DNA of 64,000 nucleotides, taken from NCBI RefSeq assembly GCF_001625085.1, contig NZ_BDAW01000016.1, positions 101,227 to 165,226 on the forward strand, given 5' to 3'. The notes under the pieces were generated by a model. It searched no databases, was not told where the DNA came from, and worked only from the letters and a program-made list of their open reading frames with translations. Position numbers and translations under genes: made by a program. Of the stretch, positions 52,304 through 62,067 are shown piece by piece (the stretch's first letter is position 1; every line of letters starts with the position of its first letter). This DNA comes from Nocardia acidivorans NBRC 108247 (lineage in GTDB: Bacteria; Actinomycetota; Actinomycetes; Mycobacteriales; Mycobacteriaceae).

Positions 52304-53805
52304 GCAGTGGCGAGGATTGGCGCGGTGAGGTTTTCGAGGTTCGCCTCGGCCCGCCCGGACACGGCGGATTCTGTGTGGCCCGGCATGAGGGCCGGGTGCT
52401 GTTCGTGCGGCACGGGCTGCCGGGTGAGCTGGTGCGCGCCCGGGTGACCGAGGATCGCGGCGGAAGCTTCTGCCGTGCCGACGCCATCGAAATCCTGGAG
52501 GCGTCGGACGACCGCATCGACCCGACCTGCCCGGTCTCCGGGCCCGGCGGCGCGGGCTGCTGTGACTTCTCCCATGCGAGCCCGCAGGGTCAGCGCGCCC
52601 TGAAGGCGGCCGTGGTAGCCGAGCAGCTGCGCCGACTCGCGAACTGGGAGACCGACTTCGAGGTCGAGGCCATCGCGGCTCCGACCTACGGTGCGGCGGC
52701 CCCCGTCTCCGGCGTCGCCACGGCCGGAATGACCGAGGGTGAGCTCGCCCGGATCGGAGCCATGCCCGGTGCATTGGGCGGTGTGCGAGGCATTGCCGCC
52801 GGGCGGGTGCGCGAATTCGCCGCCGGTGCCGTGAACGAGATTGTCCCGCAGTCTTATACGGCCGGATGGCGTTCTCGGGTGCGCCTGGTGGTGGATGCGA
52901 ACGGGCGGGCCGGGGTGCACCGCTATCGCAGTACCGAGGTGATTCCGGATCTGCGCTGTCCGCAGCCGATGGCCGGGGCCGTGGAGGGTATCGCCGATCG
53001 CGAGTGGACTCCGGGCGCGGATCTGGTTGTGGCCGTGGATGGTGACGGTATGCGCCACCTGATCGAATTGGCTCCGGTCGAGTCCGAGAAGGGTGATCGC
53101 AACGCTCGCGGGGCGAACAGCCGGGGTGAACGCCATCGCGGTGGCCGTCAGGGCGGCGGCCGCGGCAGTGATCGCAGTAGTGCGGCCGCGCGTCGCGCCG
53201 CGGCGGCCGGTCCGCGTGCGGAGCGACTGATCGACGGTAGCGGCCGGGCCGTGCAGTATGTCTCCGGTCGTCGCTTCGAGGTCTCGGCCACCGGTTTCTG
53301 GCAGCCGCATTACGGTGCCGCGCAATGCTATTCGGATGTGGTGGGGGAGTGGGCCGATGCCGCCCCCGGTGCGCTGGCGTGGGATCTCTACAGCGGTGTC
53401 GGCGTCTTCGCCGCCGGACTGGGTGAGCGGGTCGGCGCGACCGGCGCGGTGCACGCCGTCGAGTTCGCGCGCTCGGCCGTCACCGAAGGTAAAGCGTCGC
53501 TGCGGGATCTGCCGTGGGTGCAGCTGCGGGCCGAACGCGTCGAGCGCTGGATCGTCGAACAGGCCGATACCGCACCGGATGTGGTGGTCCTGGACCCGCC
53601 CCGCGCGGGCGCGGGTAAAGAGGTCATCGCCGCGCTGGGTGAGCGCGGCCCGCGCCGGATCGTCCATATCGGTTGTGATCCAGCGGCTTTCGCCCGCGAT
53701 CTGGGCCTGTACCGCACCGCCGGTTATCAGCCGTCGGCCCTGCGGGTTTTCGATGCCTTTCCCGGCACCCACCACGTGGAATGCGTCGCGCTGCTGGAGC
53801 GCTGA
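52300..53805 (+). CDS. TRAM-domain class I RNA methyltransferase (RumA/TrmA type)
   Basis: A 501-residue RNA (uracil-5)-type methyltransferase: an N-terminal TRAM/OB domain (VFEVRLGPPGHGGFCVARHE), a central domain with cysteines (GPGGAGCCDFSH), and a SAM-binding Rossmann domain (WDLYSGVGVFAAGLG; VVVLDPPRAGAGKEV; RIVHIGCDPAAFARDLGLYR with the catalytic Cys). An Arg/Gly/Ser-rich insert (about residues 262-308) is unusual and probably disordered. Rv2689c homologue. Confidence 0.9.
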   Translation: MSSGEDWRGEVFEVRLGPPGHGGFCVARHEGRVLFVRHGLPGELVRARVTEDRGGSFCRADAIEILEASDDRIDPTCPVSGPGGAGCCDFSHASPQGQRALKAAVVAEQLRRLANWETDFEVEAIAAPTYGAAAPVSGVATAGMTEGELARIGAMPGALGGVRGIAAGRVREFAAGAVNEIVPQSYTAGWRSRVRLVVDANGRAGVHRYRSTEVIPDLRCPQPMAGAVEGIADREWTPGADLVVAVDGDGMRHLIELAPVESEKGDRNARGANSRGERHRGGRQGGGRGSDRSSAAARRAAAAGPRAERLIDGSGRAVQYVSGRRFEVSATGFWQPHYGAAQCYSDVVGEWADAAPGALAWDLYSGVGVFAAGLGERVGATGAVHAVEFARSAVTEGKASLRDLPWVQLRAERVERWIVEQADTAPDVVVLDPPRAGAGKEVIAALGERGPRRIVHIGCDPAAFARDLGLYRTAGYQPSALRVFDAFPGTHHVECVALLER

Positions 53806-53898
53806 CCCGGATCGTATTGCGGCGGAATCTATCTCCGTTTGCCCGTGGGAAGCGGGCCGTGCTGCGCGGCCCGCGGGGTGTCCGCCAAGATAGCCGTC

Positions 53899-54708
53899 AT
53901 GACTACGCTGTCCGACCCGACCCTCGCGGCGGTGGTGGAACTGATCTATGGCGATCAGGCCAAGTTCTACTCGCTCGAGGGACTGCTCCTGAGCGTCGAC
54001 CTCAAACGCCCCGAGTACACGGTCGAGATGTGGGTCAACAGCGACAGCTACTGGGGGCGGCTGGTCACCCCCGTCTACGGCGCGCGGATGGCGGCGCTGG
54101 CCGGTAATGCCGACGCCGATCAGGCGCTGCTGAATCTGGTCGAGGTCACCACCCAGAAGTTCCTGCGCGGGGAATCCCCGGAGCGCGGACAACTTCCGCC
54201 CTGGCTCACCACCCTGCGCGCGGCCCTGCTGCTGGACGGCTATCAGCTCCGCCTCGAAAAGATCAGCGGCACAGCGGCGGAGGACACCGTCCGCTGTCGC
54301 CTCAGACCCACCTCGCGCCTGCCCGTCGCCCTGGCCGAGCAATTGGCCCTGATCGAGACCGAACTCGAATTACGCAGTCAGCAAACCCCTTTGGAGCAGC
54401 TCCAACAGGCCACCCGCGCGTGGTCGCGACGTGATTACACCGCCTGCGAGGAATACCTCAGCGCTTCCCTGGACCACCTCACCGCCTACGCGGCGGGCAC
54501 CCAGGAGCTGGATAGCGCCAAGAACGTTCGTCACCTCATCGACACCGCGCGCCTGTCGGTCCGCGAGGGCACCCGGCTACTGCGGGACCTGCGCCTGCTG
54601 ACCTCGCCGAACCCCTACCCGCACCGCACCCGCGCCGACGCCACCCGCTTCCGCATCCAGCTCACCGCCATCCGCGCGGCGACCCTGCTGGCGCAGATCG
54701 AGTTCTGA
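53899..54708 (+). CDS. Conserved hypothetical protein
   Basis: A 269-residue soluble, mostly helical protein of unknown family. Visible features: LAAVVELIYGDQAKFYSLEG, EMWVNSDSYWGRLVTPVYGA and a helical C-terminal half (QQATRAWSRRDYTACEEYLS, DTARLSVREGTRLLRDLRLL). No signal peptide, membrane helix or catalytic motif is apparent. Start ATG 53899. It may be transcribed with the methyltransferase (94-base gap). Confidence 0.7.
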   Translation: MTTLSDPTLAAVVELIYGDQAKFYSLEGLLLSVDLKRPEYTVEMWVNSDSYWGRLVTPVYGARMAALAGNADADQALLNLVEVTTQKFLRGESPERGQLPPWLTTLRAALLLDGYQLRLEKISGTAAEDTVRCRLRPTSRLPVALAEQLALIETELELRSQQTPLEQLQQATRAWSRRDYTACEEYLSASLDHLTAYAAGTQELDSAKNVRHLIDTARLSVREGTRLLRDLRLLTSPNPYPHRTRADATRFRIQLTAIRAATLLAQIEF

Positions 54709-54711
54709 GCC

Positions 54712-55398
54712 TCAGCCCAGCTGCCAGGTCACCTTGATCGAGGCGGAGAGTTCGCTCTCCCCGAGTTCGACGGGAACCGGTGGGGCGCCGCCCATATCGC
54801 TCTTGGCGGCGGCGAAGGCTATGCGCGGCATGGGAATCGACGGTCCCGAGATGTCCTCGGTGATCTCCAGTACCGGTCCGAGTCGGCGGCCCGCGCGGCG
54901 CGCGTACTGCTCGGCCTTGTCGAGCGCGTGATCCCAGGCGGCGTCGCGGGCCCGGGTGAGCAGCGATTCGGGTTCGCTCACCGTCAGCGACAGGCCACCG
55001 AGTCGTACATCGTCGCCACCCGCGTCGACCGCGTGCGCGATCACCGCGGCCGGTCCGCTGTTCGCATCACTTTTCTCCGGTGCGGCGATATCGCGCAGTG
55101 TCACAGTCAGCGAGGTGCTCGCCACATAGCCGACGACCTGCTCTCGATTGGCCTCGGTCCATACCGTGTCGGTGCGCACCGACAGCCCGCTGGTCGAGAT
55201 GTCCCGCCCCGGCACCCCATCCCCGCGCAGCGACTCGATAAGCGCGGCCGAGCGCTCCCCGGCGGCCGCGTACGCGAGCGCGACGGTCTCGGCCCTGGTC
55301 TCGACCGACATTGTCACCCGCATGAGATCCGGTGTGCCGGTGGCACTTCCGGAGCCGTAGATCGTAATACTGCCGGTGTCGATTCCGGTGCTGGTCAC
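54712..55398 (-). CDS. SIMPL (DUF541) domain protein
   Basis: A 228-residue SIMPL/DUF541 protein: ITIYGSGSATGTPDLMRVTM, GRDISTSGLSVRTDTVW, YVASTSLTVTLRDIAAPEK and the late AEQYARRAGRRLGPVLEITE. Homologues are periplasmic or associated with signalling (IRAK1-binding SIMPL), but there is no signal peptide here. Start GTG 55398, with AGGAGG 8 bases upstream. Confidence 0.86.
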   Translation of the reverse strand: MTSTGIDTGSITIYGSGSATGTPDLMRVTMSVETRAETVALAYAAAGERSAALIESLRGDGVPGRDISTSGLSVRTDTVWTEANREQVVGYVASTSLTVTLRDIAAPEKSDANSGPAAVIAHAVDAGGDDVRLGGLSLTVSEPESLLTRARDAAWDHALDKAEQYARRAGRRLGPVLEITEDISGPSIPMPRIAFAAAKSDMGGAPPVPVELGESELSASIKVTWQLG

Positions 55399-55477
55399 GG
55401 CGGCGTCCTCCTGGTTGGCCGGCAAGGCGATCCCGATGCTACCCACGCCCGCGTTTGCCCCGATCGCGGCGCGCTGG

Positions 55478-57352
55478 TCACACCCCGCCGTGTGCGGCCA
55501 GCGCCCGCACCGCCGCATCGGCCTGGGCGTAGGCGGCGGTGGCCAGGCGTTCCAGCAGCGCCAATTTCACCTCGGGGGCCTGCCGGGTCAGCTCATCGAA
55601 TTTGTCCGGCGACAGCACCGCCAGGCGGACGGTGTTCTCCGCGTAGATGTCATTGCTGAACCGCACTCCGGTCAGGAGCGAGATCTCACCGAAAGACATT
55701 CCGGGGGAGAGCGAGATGAGTCGATGCCGCCTGCCGTCGCGATCCTCGAAACTCACGCGCACGCGCCCGTCGAGAATCAGGAACAATCCGGCGCGCGGGC
55801 TGTCGCGTGCCACGATGCGTTCCCCGCGCGCGATGGTCCGTATCTCGAATTCCTTGGCCAGCCGCTGCCTTTCCTCATCGGGCAGATCCGCCAGCGCGGG
55901 ATGCTGATCGATGCGCAGCGCCGCCGAGGGCGTGCAATCCTCCGGGCGGTATTTGTCGATAATGAGTTGTTCGCACCATTCGGTGGCGCTGTCGCGGTCG
56001 GCGAAGACCCGTCCGCGCGGATCGGCCGGATCCAGACTCGACTCCATATGTCCGAGTTTGGCGTCCGGATCCACCAGTGCCACCCGGCATCCGGCGGCGG
56101 CGAGTTCGGCTTGCAGATCGCCGAGCATGCGCACGGCGATCTCACTCACATCGGCGACTTCGCGCAGATCCAGCACGAGCGCGTCGAGCGATTCGGCGGC
56201 CGAGGCCGCCTCGACCGCGCGCACGGTGGATTCCGCGCCCGCGAACAGCAGATCGCCGTGCAGTTCGAATATCTGTGCGCGCTCACCCCATTCGCGCAGT
56301 ACCGCGAGTTCATCGGCATCGCGCCGCAGTCGCGAGGGAGCCTCGGCGACGGTGTAGGCGGTGCGGATCGCGGTGTGCGCGGCCCGGGTCACGTGCAGGA
56401 AGTGCAGTCCGAGTCGGTGCGACAGCTCCCGGCACGCCTTGACCCCGCGCACGCTGCTGCCGTGCGCGTCCAATCGCGGTGAGTAGACGGCGATACCGAT
56501 CTGTCCCGGCAGCACAGCCAGAATCCCGCCGCCCACACCGCTTTTGGCGGGCAGTCCGACCGTGGTCACCCAGTCTCCGGCGGCGTCGTACATACCGCAG
56601 GTGGTCATGACGCTGAGCACCTGTTCGACCAGTGGCCGCGACAGTGCGCGTTCGTGCGTCAGGGGATTCACGCCGTTGTTGGCCAGGGTCGCCGCCATCA
56701 TCGCCAGATCACGGCAGGTGACGTCGATGGAGCATTGCCGGAAGTATCGGTCGACCGCTTCATCGGGATCACCGTCGATGATTCCCGCGCCGCGCAGCAG
56801 ATATCCGATGGCCCTGTTGCGGAATCCGGTGCGGGCCTCGGAGGCGTAGACGGCTTCATTGAGTCGAAGCTCACGCCCGGCGAATCGGCTGTAGCTGCGT
56901 TGTATCCGAGCGAACCGGTCGCCCGCGTCAAGGCCGTTCACGAGTGCGGCGGCGGCAATGGCTCCGGCATTGATCATCGGGTTGCGGGGCCGCTGTGTCT
57001 TGGGGTCCAGACTGATTTCGTTGAACGGTTCCCCGGTGGGCTCGACATCGATGCGCTGCGCCACGGCGGCGGGTCCGCGATCGGCCAATGCCAGGGCGTA
57101 GGTGAAGGGTTTGGAGATCGACTGAATGGTGAAGCAGGTGTCCAGGTCTCCGCTGCCGTATATCTGGCCGTCGGCCGTCGCCAGGCAGATGCCGAATGAA
57201 TCCGGTTGTACCGCTGCGAGTTCCGGTATGTAGTCGGCGAGCTCACCCGAGGTGTCCGAACTGCACAATTCGTACACTTCATCGATGATTCTCGCCACCA
57301 CGCCGTGCGACACACGAGCTGGGCCGCCGGTGGCCGATATCGGGGGGACCAC
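55478..57352 (-). CDS. glsA: Glutaminase fused to STAS and cyclic-nucleotide-binding domains
   Basis: About 624 residues. Residues 1-310 form a beta-lactamase-fold glutaminase (glutamine to glutamate plus ammonia): SFGICLATADGQIYGSGD, CFTIQSISKPFTYALAL with the SxxK nucleophile, NPMINAGAIAAAALV and LPAKSGVGGGILAVLPG. Residues 330-440 are a STAS domain (LVLDLREVADVSEIAVRML) and 470-600 a cNMP-binding domain (GERIVARDSPRAGLFLILDG, LSPGMSFGEISLL). The fusion suggests that nucleotide or signal binding controls activity. Start GTG 57352 is tentative. Divergent from dxs. Confidence 0.88.
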   Translation of the reverse strand: MVPPISATGGPARVSHGVVARIIDEVYELCSSDTSGELADYIPELAAVQPDSFGICLATADGQIYGSGDLDTCFTIQSISKPFTYALALADRGPAAVAQRIDVEPTGEPFNEISLDPKTQRPRNPMINAGAIAAAALVNGLDAGDRFARIQRSYSRFAGRELRLNEAVYASEARTGFRNRAIGYLLRGAGIIDGDPDEAVDRYFRQCSIDVTCRDLAMMAATLANNGVNPLTHERALSRPLVEQVLSVMTTCGMYDAAGDWVTTVGLPAKSGVGGGILAVLPGQIGIAVYSPRLDAHGSSVRGVKACRELSHRLGLHFLHVTRAAHTAIRTAYTVAEAPSRLRRDADELAVLREWGERAQIFELHGDLLFAGAESTVRAVEAASAAESLDALVLDLREVADVSEIAVRMLGDLQAELAAAGCRVALVDPDAKLGHMESSLDPADPRGRVFADRDSATEWCEQLIIDKYRPEDCTPSAALRIDQHPALADLPDEERQRLAKEFEIRTIARGERIVARDSPRAGLFLILDGRVRVSFEDRDGRRHRLISLSPGMSFGEISLLTGVRFSNDIYAENTVRLAVLSPDKFDELTRQAPEVKLALLERLATAAYAQADAAVRALAAHGGV

Positions 57353-57496
57353 GCGGTCACTGTATCCGGGTAATGTGTGTGGAGCCTCACATCTACTGCG
57401 GATGTCGCAGGTGGAGTTCAGTTCCTGGCGTTGGGGGCCGGTCGGGTCTCCGTAGACTGTTGCAATCACAGGAGACATCCGGAGGGAGCAATAGCC

Positions 57497-59467
57497 GTGG
57501 GAGTGCTTTCCCGGGTCGACATGCCCGAGGATCTGCGTCGGCTGTCGGTACCGGAGCTGCGCGAATTGGCCGAGGAGATTCGCGAATTCCTGGTGCGGAA
57601 GGTCGCCGTCACCGGCGGGCACCTCGGACCGAACCTCGGTGTCGTGGAGCTGACCATCGCGCTGCACCGGATCTTCGATTCGCCGGCAGACCCGATCATC
57701 TTCGACACCGGCCATCAGGCCTACGTGCACAAGATCCTCACCGGCCGCAAGGACGGTTTCGACACGCTACGCAAGGGCGGCGGCCTCTCCGGCTATCCGT
57801 GCCGGGCCGAGAGCGCGCACGACTGGGTCGAGTCCTCGCACGCCTCGGCCTCCCTGTCCTATGCGGACGGTCTGGCCAAGGCGTTCGCGCTGACCCGGCA
57901 GAAGCGCCATGTGGTCGCGGTCGTCGGCGATGGCGCGCTCACCGGCGGTATGTGCTGGGAGGCGTTGAACAATATCGCCGCCGGGCAGGACCGTTCGGTG
58001 GTCGTGGTGGTCAATGACAACGGTCGTTCGTACGCGCCGACCATCGGCGGTCTCGCCGAGCGGTTGGCGGGGCTGCGCATGGAGCCCGCCTACGAGCAGG
58101 CTCTGGACGCCACCAAGCGCATCGTGCAGTCCATTCCGCGCGTGGGGGATTCGGCCTATTCGATGCTGCACGCGCTCAAGACCGGCATCAAGGACGCGGT
58201 CGCTCCGCAGGAGCTGTTCGGCGATCTCGGCCTGAAGTATGTGGGCCCGGTCGACGGACACGACACCGTGGCGCTGGAGGCCGCGCTGCGGCGCGCCAAG
58301 GATTTCGGCGGTCCGGTGGTCGTGCACGTGGTCACGCAGAAGGGGCGCGGCTACAAGCCCGCCGAGGACCATGTGGCCGATCAGATGCACGCCATCAACC
58401 GCATCGACCCGGAAACGGGTGAACCCGTCGGCGTGTCCTCGGGCACCACCTGGACCTCGGTCTTCTCCAATGAACTGATCGAACAGGCCGAACAGCGCGA
58501 CGATATCGTCGCCATCACCGCGGCCATGCCGGGGCCGACCGGTCTGTCGCCGTTCGGAAAGCGCTTCCCGGAGCGCATGTTCGACGTCGGCATCGCCGAA
58601 CAGCACGCCATGACCTCCGCGGCCGGTATGGCCCTGGGCGGTCTGCATCCGGTGGTGGCGATCTACTCCACCTTCCTGAACCGGGCCTTCGACCAGCTGC
58701 TCATGGATGTGGCGCTGCTCAAACTCCCGGTGACGCTGGTGCTCGATCGCGCGGGCATCACCGGTGACGACGGCGCGTCGCACAATGGCATGTGGGATTT
58801 CTCGGTGCTCGGCATCGTGCCCGGTATTCGCGTGGCAGCCCCGCGCGATGCCGCCACCCTGCGCGAGGAACTGGCGGAGGCGCTGCATATCAGCGACGGC
58901 CCGACCGCCATCCGCTTCCCGAAGGGCACTGTCTCGCAGGACATCTCCGCGGTCGAGCGGTTCGATGGTGTCGATGTGCTGCGCCTGCCCGACGGCGAGG
59001 ATTCCGGGGCGCGTTCCGCCCGCGGTGATGTCCTGCTGGTCGCCGTCGGCGCCTTCGCGGATCTGGCCCTCGAGGTCGCGGATCTGCTGGCGGCCGAGGG
59101 TGTTTCGGTATCGGTCATCGATCCGCGCTGGGTGCTCCCGGTCTCGGACAGCGTGGTGAAGCTGGCCGAGAACTACCGCCTGGTGGTGACGCTGGAGGAC
59201 AGCGGTCTGCACGGCGGTATCGGCAGTACGGTCTCCGCGCGCCTGCGGGCCGCCGGACTCGATGTGGCCACCCGCGATCTCGGTGTGCCGCAGCAGTTCC
59301 TGGATCACGCCGCGCGCGCTCAGATCCATCACGATCTGGGTCTGACCCCCGGCGATATCGCGCAGCGGGTGCACGGCTGGCTGGGCAACAGCGCCGAGGC
59401 TGATGCGGCGATGTCCGAGGCCGAGGGCGGCAAGGCCATCTCGACCGCGGGGGCGCTCGCGGAGTAA
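57497..59467 (+). CDS. dxs: 1-deoxy-D-xylulose-5-phosphate synthase
   Basis: A 656-residue thiamine-diphosphate enzyme, the first step of the MEP isoprenoid pathway. [20 protein letters not shown] and [16 protein letters not shown] precede the ThDP site ([20 protein letters not shown]); [20 protein letters not shown] and [20 protein letters not shown] are also diagnostic. Start GTG 57497, with GGAGGGAG upstream. It ends before a canonical terminator. Confidence 0.97.
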   Translation: MGVLSRVDMPEDLRRLSVPELRELAEEIREFLVRKVAVTGGHLGPNLGVVELTIALHRIFDSPADPIIFDTGHQAYVHKILTGRKDGFDTLRKGGGLSGYPCRAESAHDWVESSHASASLSYADGLAKAFALTRQKRHVVAVVGDGALTGGMCWEALNNIAAGQDRSVVVVVNDNGRSYAPTIGGLAERLAGLRMEPAYEQALDATKRIVQSIPRVGDSAYSMLHALKTGIKDAVAPQELFGDLGLKYVGPVDGHDTVALEAALRRAKDFGGPVVVHVVTQKGRGYKPAEDHVADQMHAINRIDPETGEPVGVSSGTTWTSVFSNELIEQAEQRDDIVAITAAMPGPTGLSPFGKRFPERMFDVGIAEQHAMTSAAGMALGGLHPVVAIYSTFLNRAFDQLLMDVALLKLPVTLVLDRAGITGDDGASHNGMWDFSVLGIVPGIRVAAPRDAATLREELAEALHISDGPTAIRFPKGTVSQDISAVERFDGVDVLRLPDGEDSGARSARGDVLLVAVGAFADLALEVADLLAAEGVSVSVIDPRWVLPVSDSVVKLAENYRLVVTLEDSGLHGGIGSTVSARLRAAGLDVATRDLGVPQQFLDHAARAQIHHDLGLTPGDIAQRVHGWLGNSAEADAAMSEAEGGKAISTAGALAE

Positions 59468-59481
59468 TCGGCTCGACAGGG

Positions 59482-59521
59482 AGGCGGGCGGCATCCGAGG
59501 GTGCCGCCCGCCTTTCTTGTT
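59482..59521 (+). terminator. Intrinsic terminator of dxs
   Basis: A 12-bp perfect GC stem (AGGCGGGCGGCA / TGCCGCCCGCCT) with an 8-nt loop, followed by TTTCTTGTT, 14 bases after the dxs stop. Confidence 0.93.
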
Positions 59522-59561
59522 CGCGACTTCGTGTACGCGGCAGCACTTCTCGCGTAGATTC

Positions 59562-59575
59562 TAGAACCGGTTACA
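59562..59575. promoter_or_regulatory. KstR-type operator motif upstream of echA15
   Basis: TAGAACCGGTTACA fits the KstR consensus TNNAACNNGTTNNA at every fixed position. It lies 22 bases before the enoyl-CoA hydratase start. KstR represses sterol and lipid catabolic genes in Mycobacteriales; other TetR-type lipid regulators have similar palindromes. Confidence 0.6.
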
Positions 59576-59596
59576 GTTTCCGGTCAGGAGTGGTGC

Positions 59597-60415
59597 ATGC
59601 CCGCAGAGGATCCCGCGTTCGTACTCGTCGAGAAGCCGCGCCCGGGCATCGCCCTGGTCACCCTCAACCGCCCCGAGCGGATGAACGCCATGGCCTTCGA
59701 CGTCATGATCCCGCTGCGTGAAACCCTCGAGGCGGTCGCCGCCGACAATGAGGTGCGCGTGGTCGTCCTCACCGGCGCGGGTCACGGCTTCTGCTCCGGC
59801 GCGGACCTCCAGCACGCGGGTCGCGTCCCCGGTGTCGAGGGCCTGACCAAGACCACGGTCGCCCGCCGCTCGATGGAACTGCTCAACAACGTCATGCTGA
59901 CCATTCGCCGTATGCATCAGCCGGTGATCAGCGCCGTCAACGGCGCGGCCATCGGCGGCGGCTTCTGCCTGGCGGTCGGCACCGATATCCGCATCGCGTC
60001 ACAGGACGCGTACTTCCGCGCCGCGGGCATCAACAACGGTCTGACCTCCGCCGAACTCGGCATCAGCTATCTACTGCCCCGCGTGGTCGGCACCACCCGC
60101 GCCTTCGAGATCATGCTCACCGGTCGCGATGTGGACGCCGCCGAAGCCGAACGCATCGGCATCGTCTCGCGCGTGGTCCCCGCCGACAAACTCCTGGAAG
60201 CCGCCTACGACACCGCCGACCAGATCATCCGCTGGAGCCGCGTGGGCACCGAACTCACCAAGCGCATGCTGTGGAGCGGCCTGGAGGCGAGCAGCTTCGA
60301 ATCCCATATGCAGCACGAGGGCACCGCCCAGCTCTACGTCCGCCTCACCACCGATAACTTCGACGAGGCCATCCGAGCCCGCCGCGACCGCCGCCCACCC
60401 GTGTTCGAGGACTGA
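59597..60415 (+). CDS. echA15: Enoyl-CoA hydratase/isomerase family protein EchA15
   Basis: A 272-residue crotonase-fold enzyme. The oxyanion hole is formed by GFCSGADLQHAGRV and NGAAIGGGFCLAVGTDIRIA; LTSAELGISYLLPRVVG and AAEAERIGIVSRVVPADKLL follow. Typical role: hydration of enoyl-CoA in fatty acid breakdown. Rv2679 homologue by context. ATG 59597 follows AGGAG. Confidence 0.9.
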   Translation: MPAEDPAFVLVEKPRPGIALVTLNRPERMNAMAFDVMIPLRETLEAVAADNEVRVVVLTGAGHGFCSGADLQHAGRVPGVEGLTKTTVARRSMELLNNVMLTIRRMHQPVISAVNGAAIGGGFCLAVGTDIRIASQDAYFRAAGINNGLTSAELGISYLLPRVVGTTRAFEIMLTGRDVDAAEAERIGIVSRVVPADKLLEAAYDTADQIIRWSRVGTELTKRMLWSGLEASSFESHMQHEGTAQLYVRLTTDNFDEAIRARRDRRPPVFED

Positions 60416-60432
60416 CCAACCCCGTCGCCCCG

Positions 60433-60522
60433 GTCATCCCGGCATGCTTGAGGCCCGGACCCATCGTCTATCGGCGGCCCACCGGAAGGTGTGGATCCCG
60501 GCCAAAAACGCGTCGGGATGAC
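60433..60522. repeat. 90-bp REP/MITE-like element
   Basis: Perfect 9-bp terminal inverted repeats GTCATCCCG and CGGGATGAC, with GC-rich interior including GTGGATCCCGGCC. It resembles widespread bacterial intergenic palindromic elements beginning GTCATCCCGGC. The right end shares CGGGATGACGAG with the minisatellite at 28141-28336. Confidence 0.75.
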
Positions 60523-60539
60523 GAGGCCGCTCGCACCCT

Positions 60540-60671
60540 GGGGTTCGGTGAGCGCGGATCGGCTGGCCCTCGACGAGCTCGGCGGCCGTCACCGCTTTGC
60601 CCGCGCGCAGCAGCAGGGCCACCAGCACGGCCCGCCGCTGCGCCCGCACCGACCCGTACCGGCGGGCTCGC
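60540..60671 (-). pseudogene. Remnant of a SARP/BTAD-type regulator N-terminus
   Basis: The minus strand encodes YGSVRAQRRAVLVALLLRAG followed by KAVTAAELVEGQP, the first helix-turn-helix of a SARP/AfsR-type transcriptional regulator. The frame then enters the REP-like element, so only about 45 residues remain. It sits between echA15 and the RNase D gene. Confidence 0.5.
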
Positions 60672-61928
60672 TTACGCTTCTTTGTCGTCGGCCGGGTAGA
60701 GCGCTTCGACCAGGCGGGGGACGGCGAGCGTGCGCTGCCAGTCGCGTGCGCCGCCCGCTGCCAGGAATTCGTCGATCAGGGCGGGCGCGTCGCCGTTGGT
60801 GGCCGTGCGGGGCAGTCCGTCCCAGCACATGCGGCGCAGCAGGTCCGGCGTCAGCAGGTTCTCGATGGGCACCGACACCTCGGTGGAGAGGTCGCTCATG
60901 GCCGACCGAGCGGCCTGCAACCGCGCGGCGGCGGCCGGATCGCGCCGCTCCCACCGATTCACCGGTGGCGGCCCGTCGAAAGGCTGGGTCAGCGGCGGCA
61001 GTTCACTCTCCGGCAGCGCCCGCGCGCGTTCGACCGCACCGAGCCACTCCCGCGAGTACCGTCGCTGCCGTGGCCCGCCGAAGACCGGCAGCGCCCGCAA
61101 TTGCGCGATGGACTTGGGCTCGCCGGTGGCGGCCGCCACGATCGCCGAATCCGGGAGAATCCGTGCCGGCGCCACATCGCGCAGCCGAGCCAGCCGGTCC
61201 CGGGTGGTCCATAGTTCGCGCACGATGGCGAGCTGCCGAGTCTTGCGCAGGGCGTGAATCCCCGAGGTCCGCCGCCACCGATCCGATTTCGGCGCGGAGG
61301 GTTCCGCATTGCGCACATGTTCGAATTCCTGTGCCGCCCAATCGGTCTTGCCCTGTTCCTCGAGTTCGAGTGCGACCGCGTCGCGCAGTTCGAGCAGCAA
61401 TTCCACATCGAGCGCCGCGTAATTCAGCCATTCGTCGGGCAGTGGCCGAGTGGACCAGTCCGCGGCCCCGTGTCCTTTGCGCAATTCCCGTCCGAGCAGG
61501 TTCTCCACCATGGCCGCGAGTCCGACGCGCTCATATCCGGCGAGTCGCCCGCCGAGTTCGGTATCGAACAGTCGCGCCGGGTAGAGCCCGAGTTCGGCGA
61601 GTCCCGGCAGATCCTGATCGGCGGAGTGCAGCACCCATTCGAGTCCATTGATCGCCTCCGCGAGCGGCTCCAGGTCGCCGTCCAGCGGAATCGGATCGAT
61701 CAGGAATGATCCGGCTCCGGCGCGCCGCAACTGAATCAGATAGGCGCGATTGGAGTAGCGGAATCCGGAGGCGCGTTCGGCGTCGACGGCGAGGGGCCCG
61801 GTGCCGGCGGCCAAGCGGCGCGCGGCATCGGTGATTTCGGCAGCACTGTCCAATACCGGCGGCACACCCTCCACTGGCGCGAGCAGCGGTACCGCGGCAG
61901 TGGCTTCGGGCTCTTCTGGTACGGACAT
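60672..61928 (-). CDS. HRDC-domain ribonuclease D-like 3'-5' exonuclease
   Basis: A 418-residue DEDD exonuclease: GPLAVDAERASGFRYSNRAY (ExoI), VLHSADQDLPGLAELGLYPA (ExoII), WLNYAALDVELLLELRDAVA (ExoIII). The C-terminal region has an HRDC domain (RDRLARLRDVAPARILPDSA). Rv2681 homologue; may mature stable RNAs. Start ATG 61928 corresponds to MSVPEEPEA, where homology begins. Confidence 0.92.
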   Translation of the reverse strand: MSVPEEPEATAAVPLLAPVEGVPPVLDSAAEITDAARRLAAGTGPLAVDAERASGFRYSNRAYLIQLRRAGAGSFLIDPIPLDGDLEPLAEAINGLEWVLHSADQDLPGLAELGLYPARLFDTELGGRLAGYERVGLAAMVENLLGRELRKGHGAADWSTRPLPDEWLNYAALDVELLLELRDAVALELEEQGKTDWAAQEFEHVRNAEPSAPKSDRWRRTSGIHALRKTRQLAIVRELWTTRDRLARLRDVAPARILPDSAIVAAATGEPKSIAQLRALPVFGGPRQRRYSREWLGAVERARALPESELPPLTQPFDGPPPVNRWERRDPAAAARLQAARSAMSDLSTEVSVPIENLLTPDLLRRMCWDGLPRTATNGDAPALIDEFLAAGGARDWQRTLAVPRLVEALYPADDKEA

Positions 61929-62067
61929 GGTCTTGAACTCTACGGGTAGGACAGTGGCGATCCGCGTCACGTCGGCGAAACAGCACACCTCGACACGGCC
62001 CCGGGCTGTGGGGAATCGTAATAGCCCCGAGCTGATTTCGTTGCGGTACAGGTGTTCTCGTTCGGGA

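Noticed and set aside
52048..54342. 764-codon open frame opposite the methyltransferase and its neighbours
   Set aside because: It spans three real genes on the other strand and reads as Gly/Arg/His-rich filler without domains.
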